Shown: positions 24,228 through 33,904 of the stretch, piece after piece
How positions within the stretch are numbered: the stretch's first letter is position 1
Layout of the letters: each line of letters opens with the position of its first letter
Origin: Bathymodiolus brooksi
Taxonomy: Eukaryota; Mollusca; Bivalvia; Mytilida; Modiolidae
DNA length: 64,000 nucleotides
NCBI GenBank assembly: GCA_963680875.1
Contig: OY804586.1
Location: 57,260,203-57,324,202 of the forward strand
Direction of reading: 5' to 3'
Position numbers and translations under genes: made by a program
The notes under the pieces: model-generated
The model's database searches: none
The model's input: only the letters and a program-made list of their open reading frames with translations
Told to the model about the DNA's origin: nothing

Positions 24228-24539
24228 AATATATTGAAGTAGAAATAATTGAAAAAGGACCCATTATAGTTGGTTACGGTGGAAAAACCAAGATAAATGC
24301 AAAAATAAAATCAAACTCGACCGAATCTTTGAAAGTTAATTGGCGGAAGACACACAGCAACAGTAATGCAACTCTTATGATCAACTGCTTCAAATATTGC
24401 GAAAGTTCTCGTCACGTGAATAACCCCGTACTTGTTATCAATGATTTTGGCAAAGAGGATGCTGGGATATATAAACTTGAAGTAACATCTTCTACAAAAA
24501 CCGTTACTAGTCCAGGGATTTTATTGGAGTTGTATGATG
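24228..24539 (+). CDS. Ig-like exon, copy 1
   Basis: Acceptor aatttttag ends at 24227 and donor G|GTAAAT begins at 24540. The length is 312 bp (104 codons, phase 1 at both ends), so it can be skipped or repeated without a frame change. The sequence begins EYIEVEIIEKGP, has Trp39 (LKVNW), and DAGIY at 78-82. That pattern fits an Ig fold, but the usual F-strand Cys is replaced by Leu84 and no B-strand Cys is seen; the only cysteines are 54 and 58. Two N-glycosylation sequons (NST, NAT) suggest an extracellular or secretory location, as inference. Splicing from the exon ending at 82 gives a Glu codon, and to 28499 gives Asp, both in frame. No ATG is needed because this is internal. Confidence 0.75.
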
Positions 24540-24724
24540 GTAAATAAATACAAATTAAGCCTGAAATGTTTTGTCTATCTTCATTCTACAATTTTTTCTT
24601 TGGATTTTGGAAATATTCTGAATAGAAGTGGACTGGAAAGTGGGAGGAAGCATTGTAAGGGGATCGGTAATTGTGGTGGAAAGCTGTGGAAGTGAGAATA
24701 CCGTATGGGAAAAAAATTCTTCAT
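24540..24724 (+). other. Intron sequence after Ig-like exon copy 1
   Basis: Non-coding, homologous to 26690-26875 with several small indels. Both copies end with ggaaaaaaattcttcatc; satellite follows here, while unique sequence follows at the other copy. This marks the right edge of the exon duplication. Confidence 0.6.
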
Positions 24725-25797
24725 CAGGTTAATTACATCAGGTAGACGTCTGTTCTAACAGGTTAAGGTCAGTTCTGACATATAGAGGTCAATTAAATCA
24801 CGTAGATGTCTGTTATAACAGGCTATGGTCAGTTCTGACATATAGAGGTCAATTAGATCGCATAGAGGTATGTTCTAACAGGTAGAGGTCAGATCTGACA
24901 TATAGAGGTCAATTACATCACGTAGACATCTGTTCTAACGGGTAAAGATCAGTTCTGACATATAAAGGTCAATTACATCACGTAAATATCTGTTCTAATG
25001 GGTAGAAGTCAGTTCTGACATATAGAGGTCAATTACATCACGTAAACGTCTGTTCTAATGGGTAGAAGTCAGTTCTGACATATAGAGGTCTATTACATCA
25101 CGTAAACATCTGTTCAGTTCTGACATATAGAGGTCTATTACATCACGTAAACATCTGTTCTAATGGGTAGAAGTCAGTTCTGACATATATAGGTCAATTA
25201 CATCACGTAAACGTCTGTTCTATTGGGTAAAGGTCATTTCTGACATATACAATGTAGATGTTAATTACACCACTAAGCGTCTATTCTAACAAGTAAAGGT
25301 CAATTCTGACATATAGAGGTCAATTACATCACGTAAACATTTGTTCTAACGGGTAAAGGTCAGTTTTGACATATAGAGGTCAATTACATCTTGTAGACAT
25401 CTGTTCTAATGGGTAAAGGTCAGTTCTGACATATAGAGGTCAATTACATCATGTAAATGTCTGTTCTAACAGGTAACAGTTAGTTATGACATATAGAGGT
25501 CAATTACATCACGTAAATGTCTGTTCTAACAGGTAAAGGTCAGTTCTGACATAGAGGTCAATTACATCACGTAATCCTCTCTTCTAACAGGTAAAGGTCA
25601 GTTCTGACATGTAGATGTCAATTATATCACGTAAATGTCTGTTCTAACAGGTAGAGATCAGTTCTGGCATATAGAGGTTAATGCATCAGGTAAACGTCTG
25701 CTCTAGTGGGTAACGGTCAGGTTTGACATATAAAGGTCAATTACATCACGTAAACGTCTTTTCTTACGGGTAGCGGTCAGTACTGACATACAGAGTC
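24725..25797 (+). repeat. 60-bp satellite, block F
   Basis: About 18 monomers between the two Ig-like exons, with one short monomer near 25113. The last monomers (ttcttacgggtagcggtcag, tactgacatacagagtc) match the end of block E at an offset of 2150 bp. Confidence 0.88.
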
Positions 25798-26350
25798 AGA
25801 GCTAAATTACATCACACAAACAATGGTCGACATAACAATGCATTGAAAACTGAAGATTGAGCAACAACAATTTCACTGACAACCAGAGAACTCCGGTGCT
25901 CTACACAAACTTTATCAAATAATGTTGTGTTGTGTACACCTCGTTATGAGCAGGATTCGTACTCACAACCTTAGTGGTGATGGACACTGGTTAGACAGGT
26001 AATTGTCAATCTAATTACATGTACCATATAATCATGACGGCCTCTAAATGTATTTAAAGGTTTGATGATTAAATGTCAGCTATATCGTGATTATGTTTTA
26101 TTGGTGGAGGAAACCGTAGTACCCAGAGAAAACCCCGACCTGTCGCAAGCCATTGACAATCTTTATCACATAATGTTATAATGAGTACACCTTGCCATGA
26201 ACGGGATTCAAACTCTCAACTTTAGGCACTAACTGCACCGGTAGTTGTAAATCCAACTACCATAAGGCATAATATGGTGACTATCACGACGACTCCGTTT
26301 ATCACTTACCCTCTTCATATATCTTCATACGTTGATAAAAATAAGTAATT
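25798..26350 (-). repeat. SINE-like dispersed repeat, copy 2
   Basis: Nearly identical to 23648-24200 at an offset of 2150 bp, with scattered substitutions (for example gagtgg to gagcag before the first B-box-like segment). It was carried along by the exon duplication. Confidence 0.5.
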
Positions 26351-26377
26351 TAGAACACTTTAATTTTTAATTTTTAG

Positions 26378-26689
26378 AATATATTGAAGTAGAAATAATT
26401 GAAAAAGGACCCATTATAGTTGGTTACGGTGGAAAAACCAAGATAAATGCAAAAATAAAATCAAACTCGACCAAATCTTTGAAAGTTAATTGGCAGAAGA
26501 CACACAGCAACAGTAATGCAACTCTTATGATCAACTGCTTCAAATATTGCGAAAGTTCTCGTCACGTGAATAACCCCGTACTTGTTATCAATGATTTTGG
26601 CAAAGAGGATGCTGGGATATATAAACTTGAAGTAACATCTTCTACAAAAACCGTTACTAGTCCAGGGATTTTGTTGGAGTTATATGAAG
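26378..26689 (+). CDS. Ig-like exon, copy 2
   Basis: Same length, phase and splice sites as 24228-24539 (acceptor ends 26377, donor GT at 26690-26691). Three amino acid changes are seen: Glu to Lys before SLKVNW, Arg to Gln two residues after it begins (WRK to WQK), and Asp to Glu near the end (LYDG to LYEG). The reading frame is fully open, so both copies may be used. They could be included in series or chosen alternatively; the sequence does not decide. It shares the same missing canonical cysteines. Confidence 0.75.
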
Positions 26690-27223
26690 GTAAATAAATA
26701 CAAATTAAACCTGAAATACGAATTAAATCTTCATTCTACAATGGTTTTTTTTGATTTTGGAAATATTCAGGGGCATAGGAGTGGACTGGCAAGTCAGAGG
26801 CAAGATTTATAAGGGGATCGATAATTGTGGGGGAAAGCTGTGGAAGTGGGAATACTGTATGGGAAAAAAATTCTTCATCTGAAGCGGAAACGGAATGTCA
26901 AAATAGCTTATCCACCATTTTGGTTATGCGCAAGACAAATTAGGATTATTTCCGCTTCTTAAAAAGCAGTAAAAATAACAAAGTTTGTATTTAATTATTT
27001 GTAATAATTTATCTTAAAGAATCTTTTAAATGTTCTGAAGTATTTTGACATTCTTACAAATCGATTCTATATTTGAATCGGAAATGTACACTGAAGCAAA
27101 CATGACGTTATGTGTTTTCTATTGATATTAACGCAGTATAGATATCATATACATTTCGCGGATTTTAAGTTTATGCGTTTTCTAGACCATTCAAGCCATT
27201 AGCACTACAGAATTGTTTTTTTT
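26690..27223 (+). other. Intron, no gene seen
   Basis: The first 186 bp match the intron after the other Ig-like exon. From about 26880 the sequence is unique AT-rich DNA with no convincing exon, repeat or element. Confidence 0.5.
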
Positions 27224-27842
27224 TAGCTCACCTTTTGCCATCACTTGTCCGTAATTTGTTAACTTTTCACATTTTAATCTTCTCCTCTGTAGCCACTTAG
27301 CCAAATGAACTGAAACTTGGTAGGAAGCATCTATGGAAGGTCCTCTATAAAGAATGCTCATTTCGTCCCGATCCATTAACAAACATGGCCGCATTAGGCA
27401 ATTCTTGTTTCTGATTGGTCGATTTGTAAAAAAGCTTGTCCTCTGAAACCGCTGGGCCAAATGAAACGAAATGTGGTAGGGAGCATCTATGAAAGATCCT
27501 CTATAAAGATTGCCAATTTTGTCCTGATCCGTTAACAAACATGGTCACCACAGACAGTTCTTGTTTCTGATTGGTCGATTTCTAATAAAATTTTCTCCTC
27601 TGAAACCGTTTGGCCAAATGAACCAAAACTTGGTAGGAAGCATTTATAGAAGGTCCTCTATAAAGATTGCTCATTTCGTCCCGATCTGTTAACAAACATG
27701 GCCATCATAGGCAATTCTTTTTTCTGGTTATTTCTAGCAGATCTTCTCCTCTGAAACCAAGTAGCCAAATGAACCGAAATTTGGTAGGCACTTATGGAGG
27801 GTTCGGTATAAAGTTTTCTGAGAACAGAATGAAAGGTGAGCG
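27224..27842. repeat. Inverted-ended element with about four internal 125-bp repeats, related to the 332-bp satellite
   Basis: The ends agctcaccttt (27224) and aaaggtgagc (27833) are inverted. Inside, a unit recurs with ctcctctgaaacc, ggccaaatgaac, ggtaggaagcat, gaaggtcctctataaag and aacaaacatggcc. The same order appears in the second half of the 332-bp satellite unit (ttctctgaaacc, ggacaattgaaacc, ggaaggtcctctacaaa, ccaacatggccgcc). This is therefore a diverged relative of the large satellite, about 6 kb upstream and in an intron. Open frames on either strand here are by-products. Confidence 0.7.
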
Positions 27843-28498
27843 ACACAGGCTCAGCCCACTGAGATTCTAGTTTTAAATACATGTACCTACAGTATTTTAT
27901 TATTCATATTTTGCATCAAAATGAAAAGTGAATTCTTGCAATATTATGAAAAGTCTTACAAGGCATGGCTGTGGGTTTTTTTTGTGTGTGTGTTACACGG
28001 TTAACAGAATTCTTAAAGCAAACATATTTACATGTTTCATTCAGTGTTTATACAATAGATATACATTATATTTCGGTATAAACGAGAGTCTTATGATGCT
28101 GTGACTACCTAATCTATCACTTGCTTCTCAGGTGTCACCTGCTCATAATAAACAATTCTGTAAAGGTCCAAACAGGAATACGTCCGTATTCACAAATCAC
28201 GATGTCTCAAATATAGATTCCTCTTTGGGACGTCCTGATTCGGAGTAAGAACTATTCTGCATTGGTCCGTCACAAATCTGATCAGTGTTGGTTTGGTTTA
28301 TTGGGTTTAAAGCCACTTTCAACAATATTTCAGTTATATCGTGGCGATGATCATTGATGAAACGATATAGGTAATGACAATGTGAATAATTTGGATACTT
28401 TTTATGTTAGCATTATGATTAAATGTGTGCATGAAAGATTAATTTATGAACTAGTCATTAAAAAAAAAGTGATTAATAAAATTGTCTTTTATTTTCAG
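27843..28498 (+). other. Intron with a dispersed-repeat fragment
   Basis: Mostly unique AT-rich sequence. At about 28290-28350, ttgggtttaaagccactttc followed by aacaatatttcagttatatc is a fragment of a family that occurs in reverse at about 30440-30490. The pyrimidine tract and acceptor ttttattttcag at 28487-28498 belong to the next exon. Confidence 0.5.
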
Positions 28499-28699
28499 AT
28501 AACCCACTGTCAAAAGAAGAAAACAATTTTTTACGTCTTTATTTACTATGTCATAAAATTGCTACCCAGGCTGTTCGGTTTTATTTTGACAGTAATGTAC
28601 CTGGACTAAATTCATTTCTTAAACAACACAAGGCAAATCTTACATCTGCAAGTAGTAATTACAGATGTAATGGGGAAGAAAAGGCGAAACTGTTTCCTG
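28499..28699 (+). CDS. HEPN_DZIP3-like domain exon, first part
   Basis: Bounded by acceptor ttttcag (ends 28498) and donor G|GTAAGT (28700). It is 201 bp, phase 1 on both sides, and joins in frame to either Ig-like exon through an Asp codon. It reads NPLSKEENNFLRLYLLCHKI, then ATQAVRFYFDSNVP, LNSFLKQHKANL, YRCNGEEKAKLFP. The pattern of a leucine-rich helix, AVR, (F)FD, P, then a distal LFP matches the N-terminal half of the DZIP3/hRUL138-like HEPN domain (Pfam HEPN_DZIP3), recalled from the family, not searched. The R-x4-6-H part expected of HEPN proteins would lie in a later exon that I cannot find before 33.9 kb. Known HEPN domains bind or cut RNA or act in signalling; the role here is unknown. 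Confidence 0.72.
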
Positions 28700-28719
28700 G
28701 TAAGTGTTACTGAAAAGTT

Positions 28720-29160
28720 TACATAGTCTTCCGACTACAAAGTCACCCAAGCGCACTCAGCTAGTGAGAACCCATAGCCCACTTGATATTCAATGTTTTG
28801 AAATTCATAATTCAATAAAAAAAAACTTTTTGCACATTTGCATATCCCAGATCAGTCCTGTAAAGTTTGATTACAATCGGATCAAAAGAAATAAACTTTC
28901 ATAGTTTCTATGACAATGGTGACCATTTTGGAAATTTCAAACCTTAAATGCACAATTACACACCCCAAAGATCATTCATGTGAAGATTCTATTATTGCAA
29001 TGAGGTCAAACAAATATTTTTTTTAACTTCATGTTTACCATGGCAATGGTGGCCATTTTGAAAATGTCAAACCTTAAATGCACATCTTCGCATCCTATGG
29101 ATCATTCCTGTGAAGTTTTGTTACAATAGGACTAAAAAAAAAATTCTGAAGACAAGACAT
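28720..29160. repeat. About three tandem copies of a 130-bp intronic repeat
   Basis: Recurring order: caaaccttaaatgcacaat, atcattcatgtgaag or atcagtcctgtaaag, ttacaat, then catggcaatggtggccattt. It is seen around 28840-28930, 28935-29065 and 29070-29145. Divergence is moderate. No coding potential. Confidence 0.6.
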
Positions 29161-29223
29161 TACCCCATGACAAGTTTTACAGATTTGCACATTTCTGATT
29201 TTATTAAAAATTATACGTTTTTT

Positions 29224-29812
29224 AGCTGAGTTGCAACGAAGTTGCAGTCGACTTATGTTTTGACAAAAGGCGGGCGGGCATATGTTAGACTATCTTCGTT
29301 AACGAGATAGCTCTCTCAGTTTTTGGCCAATCAACATAATTTTTGGTAGGAAGCATTATTACACTATTATTTAGAGCGATTTCGAAATTCAGATTAATCT
29401 ATTGTTTTTTTCTTGTAAAATCATGATTTTTTATAGAAAAAGTACATATTTTGAGAATTACACATTTCTTTGGGGAATCTGAATAGAAAATGTGACCGAG
29501 ATCCCCACCCTAAACCATATATATTTATGATCAGGGTGACTAGGCAAACTAAATGCATTATAGCTCAAGCCCTGGGGTCATACCCCACCCCATACCTGAA
29601 GTGAACTTTTTAATGGTTGAGATCCCCACCCCTAAACCATGTATATATATCATCAGGGTGAATAGACAAATTACATGCCCTAAGAGTTGAGGCCCGGGGT
29701 CATCCCTATCCCCTACCGGAAGTTTTTTTATAGACAAGTTGACTTGTTTTTTCTTTAGTTTCTTATTTATTTATAAAACAAGACAAAATGATTTTGACTT
29801 GCAACTCGGCTG
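29224..29812. mobile_element. MITE-like element with inverted ends
   Basis: The left end agctgagttgcaa and right end ttgcaactcggct are inverted with one mismatch. Inside, a segment of about 118 bp is present twice (cgagatccccaccc, taaaccat, atcagggtga, ggtcat at about 29498-29610 and 29618-29725). There is no transposase frame. Confidence 0.6.
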
Positions 29813-29908
29813 TTGCATCTGTGATGCTTTCTAGATTTTCATATGAGTTATTTACCTTTTGACCTGCAAACTGATACTCACTCTAGCTAGAATGATTTCT
29901 GTATATTT

Positions 29909-30286
29909 ATACCCCCGCTCCCCGGAGGGGGTATACTGTTTTACCTCTGTCCGTCCGTCCAAGATATTTTACGTTGCATTTTTCTCAGTAACTGTTGATG
30001 GCAGAAATCTGATATTTGGTCACAAGTGTCATATAGGTATACCATATTGTGGGTAGCATTTTTGGACCCATCAGATTCCTACTTCCTGTTTGCCGACTTA
30101 GTTGATTTTTATACACATTGAACATACATTTTGTATATGCCCATTTTTAGTCGCATTTTTCTCAGCAACTATTGATGGCAGAAATCTGATATTTGGTCAC
30201 AAGCTTCATATAGGTACCCCATATCGTGGGAAGCGTTTTTTGACCCATCAGATTCCTGCTTCCTGTTTGCCGAAGAGCGGGGGTAT
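29909..30286. mobile_element. Short inverted-repeat element with internal duplication
   Basis: The ends atacccccgctc (29909-29920) and gagcgggggtat (30275-30286) are perfect 12-bp inverted repeats. Inside, gcatttttctcag, aact, ttgatggcagaaatctgata, tttggtcacaag and catataggta occur twice, about 175 bp apart. Small open frames across it are not gene-like. The superfamily is unknown. Confidence 0.65.
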
Positions 30287-30409
30287 CATAAGTGAGCATT
30301 AGCTCACAGTTCATCTTTTTGTTTTTATATAATTTGTACATATTTTAACCTTATGAAATATCAGAGTATAATTTTATAGCAACATTATGTGATAAAGTTT
30401 GTCAGTGAG

Positions 30410-30510
30410 TTGCTGCAGGTCGGTGGTTTTCTCCGGGTATTCTGGTTTCCTCCACCATGATATAACTGAAATATTGTTGAAAGTGGTGTTAACACCATAA
30501 CCCTTACCCC
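30410..30510 (-). repeat. Dispersed-repeat fragment (reverse orientation)
   Basis: ggtttcctccaccatgatat and aactgaaatattgttgaaag are the reverse complement of the ggtggaggaaacc segment at about 23954 and of the caacaatatttcagttatat segment at about 28320. The three pieces belong to one interspersed family. Confidence 0.6.
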
Positions 30511-30547
30511 CTAACCCTTAAAATAAATCCCATAAAAAATGTGTCTC

Positions 30548-30960
30548 CAGGGCTCGCACTACTTTCAAATTAGAGGGAAAAGTGACTTCTCTTACAGGTA
30601 GCTCACAATGAGAAGTGGAAGACAACAGAGAGAAGTGGAGAGACTTCTGGGAGAAGTTAATTGCGATTAATCGAAACATTGTTTTGGACCTCTCTGAAGT
30701 TACCATGCCCAAATATATTAAATAATTATAAAGCTGTTTGATCTGATTTGTTCTGTTCTTTTTTTTCATAATTACCTAAAGGACATCCATTCAATGTCAA
30801 ATATTTATTTCTGTCTATCTTGACTATAGACTAGTATAGGAGTCTTGTATACCTGTGATTTTTTGTTAGTACTCCCCCTTTAATTCCCTTTTCAAATATT
30901 ACTCTGATGTGATCTAATACCACACAAATTTTAATAACTCATATATGTGCAATCTTCAAC
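30548..30960. repeat. Dispersed repeat, copy 2 (also at 21580-21985)
   Basis: Same order of landmarks as copy 1: agggctcgcactactttcaa, the agaagtgg stretch, cgattaatcgaaacattgtt, ttcaatgtcaa, tttctgtcta, taataccacacaaat. Here it is not inside the inverted-end element that surrounds copy 1. Confidence 0.75.
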
Positions 30961-31264
30961 AGAAGAAAGATGTCTCTGCCAATTAGCTCAAAGGTCCAAC
31001 TATATATAGCTAGATAATGAAAATATAGCACAAACGTCAAAAATGCATTTATTATTTATCAGACCTTAAATCATATAGCAACAATGAAATAAAGCTATTG
31101 TAGTTCAAAGTCTCATTTTTAATTGCATAGCCGTATGGATTAACGTTTACATATGTCTGTAATATAAATAAACAGCTTGATAGTTCGTAATATTAACCCG
31201 GTGTCAAGTAAAAAATACCAATGAGGATCGATAAAATTATAAATTTGATGTGTTCATGTGCATT
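30961..31264. other. No feature seen
   Basis: AT-rich sequence without recognisable repeat, element or exon. Confidence 0.4.
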
Positions 31265-31615
31265 TCAGTGAATATTGAATGGGTAGGGGGTCAAAATACC
31301 ATGGGTAGGGGGGTCGATATTCCATGGGTAGAGTAGGGGGGTTGATATTCCATGGGTAGGTAGGGTGGTCAATATACCATGGGTAGGGGGGTCATTATAT
31401 TTGGGTAGTGGAGTCGATATACCATGGGTAGGGGGGTCATTATATTTGGGTTGTGGAGTCAAAACACCATGGGTAGGTGGGTCAAAATACCATAGGTAGG
31501 GGGGTTGATATATCATGGGTAAGGGGGTTGATATTCCATGGGTTGGGGAGTCGATATTCCATGGGTAGGGGGGTCGATATACCATGGGTTTGGGGGTCGA
31601 TATACCATGGGTAGG
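31265..31615. repeat. 22-23-bp minisatellite, left part
   Basis: About 15 imperfect copies of ccatgggtaggggggtcgat plus ata. The minus strand is open and would read repeats of PTHGIST and PLP, but length and phase vary and the pattern follows the DNA repeat, so it is not called as a gene. The array resumes at 32427 after an inserted element. Confidence 0.85.
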
Positions 31616-32426
31616 CAGAGCTCCAGATAAGCTGCGTATTTGCATTTTTTACGCTATGAAAACGAGTAAAAACGCATGTATTATCGGATCAGAGTGTACA
31701 TTTACGCATACATATTGCTGTGTAAGCAAACTTTCCAAATTCGGAGCATACTTGTACGCTGTTGATGATAATACATCGTGTACATAAACAATACATTTTT
31801 GACTTTGAGAAATTCCCTGTAATTACTTCTCTTTATACTTTGAGAAAGAGAAAGTGTATACATCCGAGAGGTACCGAATGTTTGCCTTTCTAAGCATCGA
31901 TGTCAAAAGAGATCTGATTGGATGTTTAGGATAGATCATCCAATCGCGGTCAATATTACAAATAAATGCGGTTTAGTTAAGAACTAAAACGAAAGTGAAT
32001 TTGGGAACACGTTCGTTGAAAACGAGCAAGAACATGAATAAGCGTGCTACGGAAAATTATATACTTTTTTAAAAGTTCCTGACAGTTTCATCTGTGTCTA
32101 GTGACAGTATAGTTAAAGGAATCATTGATGACATTATCAACACGGCTGTGAAAACTGCCGAAGTCGACGAGCAAAAAACAAAATATTTACAACATTTTAT
32201 TAATAAACATGACACAATCGTGTCAAATTAAACAGAGATATACATTTCACTTGCATCCTGTGTTTATTGAATAACACTTGTGTGAAGCATAATTTTAAAA
32301 GTGTACATGTAAGCAATCTTTTCTGAAGTAGAGAGTACAACAGTGCAAAGGAAATATGCAAATACGCATCATTTTCAAAAGTAAGGGGTAATTACCCTTT
32401 GGACTTGAAAATTATCTGGAGCTCTG
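31616..32426 (+). mobile_element. hAT-like inverted-ended element splitting the minisatellite
   Basis: The ends cagagctccagataa (31616-31630) and ttatctggagctctg (32412-32426) are perfect 15-bp inverted repeats. Inside each lies a second match, gcgtatttgcat and gcaaatacgc. The word gtagg flanks both sides, though this word is common in the array, so the target duplication is unproven. The CAGAG terminus is hAT-like. It carries the coding relic at 32034-32231. Confidence 0.75.
32034..32231 (+). pseudogene. Transposase-like N-terminal coding relic
   Basis: An ATG frame reads MNKRATENYILF, then an in-frame TAA at 32070-32072, then about 52 further codons including SSDSIVKGIIDDIINTAV and EVDEQKTKYLQHFINKH before TAA. 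Sense on both sides of one stop, with a helical charged composition, suggests a once-coding segment. It resembles the N-terminus of hAT-related ZNF862/DUF4371-type proteins as I remember them, which would fit the host element, but this is weak and unsearched. Confidence 0.4.
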
Positions 32427-32615
32427 GTAGGTGGTCAATATACCATGGGTAGGTGGGGTTGATATACCATGGGTAGGAGGGTCAATATACCATGGATATG
32501 GAGGTCGATATACCATTGGTAGGGGGGTCGATATACCAAGGGTAGAGAGGGTCGATATACCATTGGTAGGGGGGTCGATATACCAAGGGTAGAGAGGGTC
32601 GATATACCATGAGTA
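32427..32615. repeat. 22-23-bp minisatellite, right part
   Basis: About 8 copies of the same unit as 31265-31615, in the same orientation, with variants such as ataccaagggtagagagggt occurring twice. The array was one block before the element at 31616-32426 entered. Confidence 0.85.
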
Positions 32616-33010
32616 GAATTCCAATTCAGTATTTACTGTTATAATGTAAAAATTAGAACTTCCTTCTAATATTCATTCAGTCTTATGCATGTAGTAAACA
32701 TTATTACATGTATTAACACATCTTAAAAATGTATCAAATAATCTCAAACATCCTGTCAAAAGTTTATTGTGGATAATAAACTACATTTCTGTAGTTCAGT
32801 TAACCTGTGCCACAGGTATAAAAGGTAACTAAGGTCTTAGTATGACACCAGTAATTACCAGTTCTACTTTCACACCTTTTCAATGGATTAATCTGTTATT
32901 AGTGAAAAGTATCATTCTTTTTTGACAAATATAAATATGTGTAATTAAAGCATATAGATACAAAAAGTATTTCCATGAATTTAATCTTGTAATGTCTTTT
33001 TTCTTTAATA
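32616..33010. other. No feature seen
   Basis: AT-rich sequence without recognisable repeat, exon or element. Confidence 0.4.
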
Positions 33011-33586
33011 TTAAAGAGGCATTAGCTACGATTTTGATAAAAAAAAAATATATGTTTTGGAAATTGGTAAATAGCTTTAAAATGATGAAATAAAGGTAAA
33101 TATTTCACATTGAACAGCTTATCGTACCACTTTTCGCCCTTTGAGAACGAAAATTACCATCGATTTATTATTTCCTTGCAAGCAAATAATTTGACCTCGC
33201 TTTCTCCGAATGCAACTGACCTTACTAGTGACAAGTAAAAACGAATAATTTGTATTTTGTCGCTTATTAACTGCAAACTTGCATGGTTCTTTGTCCGTAA
33301 TTAACGCCAACTAAAAGCAGATTCACAGAAAATAAGAAATAAATGCATTGTTGTACTGATTTAATGACGATTCGGCAAACCCTGTAAACAATTTCGTTAA
33401 TTAATAAGACGGCGTCCATTTCTTGATCGATCTCAAAGCACGAGCAGTTGCACCTTTTCCCCCAGATGCGCGTACATTTCATAACATCTATAAGTTACAG
33501 AAACACGTTTTATTAAGGCATCAATCATATCTGATAGTTTTATGAGTAGCAAAAATTTACGATTTTGGCAGATAATGCCCCTTTAA
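33011..33586. mobile_element. MITE with TTAA target duplication
   Basis: TTAA flanks both sides (33011-33014, 33583-33586). The inner ends are agaggcattagctacg and, in reverse, aggggcattatctgcc, inverted with about 3 mismatches over 15 bp. TTAA targets are used by piggyBac and Kolobok elements; the family cannot be fixed from this. There is no transposase frame; open frames on the minus strand at 33119-33482 have no recognisable motif. Confidence 0.65.
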
Positions 33587-33904
33587 ACAAAAAATTATGT
33601 GGAAAGGACATACCATAAATGAAATTTTGAAAGATATCTCATGATAAGACAATGCATGATTTTGAAAGAATGTTGTTTTACAGTCATAAAACTGAAATTT
33701 TGAAAGCTAAAATATTTAAATTATATATTATTTGTGTTTACAAATATATATCAAATCATATGAAGCCATTTTTTTTTTACAACAGTGTAGTTTTGATTTA
33801 AATTGAAATTAGAAAACTGTAGAATAATTTCTTATTATTATTTTGTGATTGAAATGAAGAGTAATATTGTAATCAAAAATTAATATTACTTATTTTTAAC
33901 ATTT
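33587..33904. other. AT-rich sequence before the satellite
   Basis: Simple AT-rich DNA, no gene or repeat identified. It ends at the abrupt left border of the 332-bp array. Confidence 0.4.

Noticed and set aside
291..25797. CRISPR array reading of the 60-bp repeats
   Set aside because: Monomers are directly joined with no unique spacers, and the DNA is from an animal nucleus.
27191..27882. Open frames of 67-115 codons on both strands
   Set aside because: They fall in the 125-bp repeats of an inverted-ended element and follow its repeat structure.
28382..28609. Open frame starting upstream of the HEPN-like exon
   Set aside because: It runs through the intron and acceptor in a different frame from the exon, so it is a chance frame.
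31265..32624. Minus-strand open frames with proline-rich PTHGIST repeats
   Set aside because: They are the translation of a 22-23-bp minisatellite, with irregular unit length, no start context and an element inserted between the parts.
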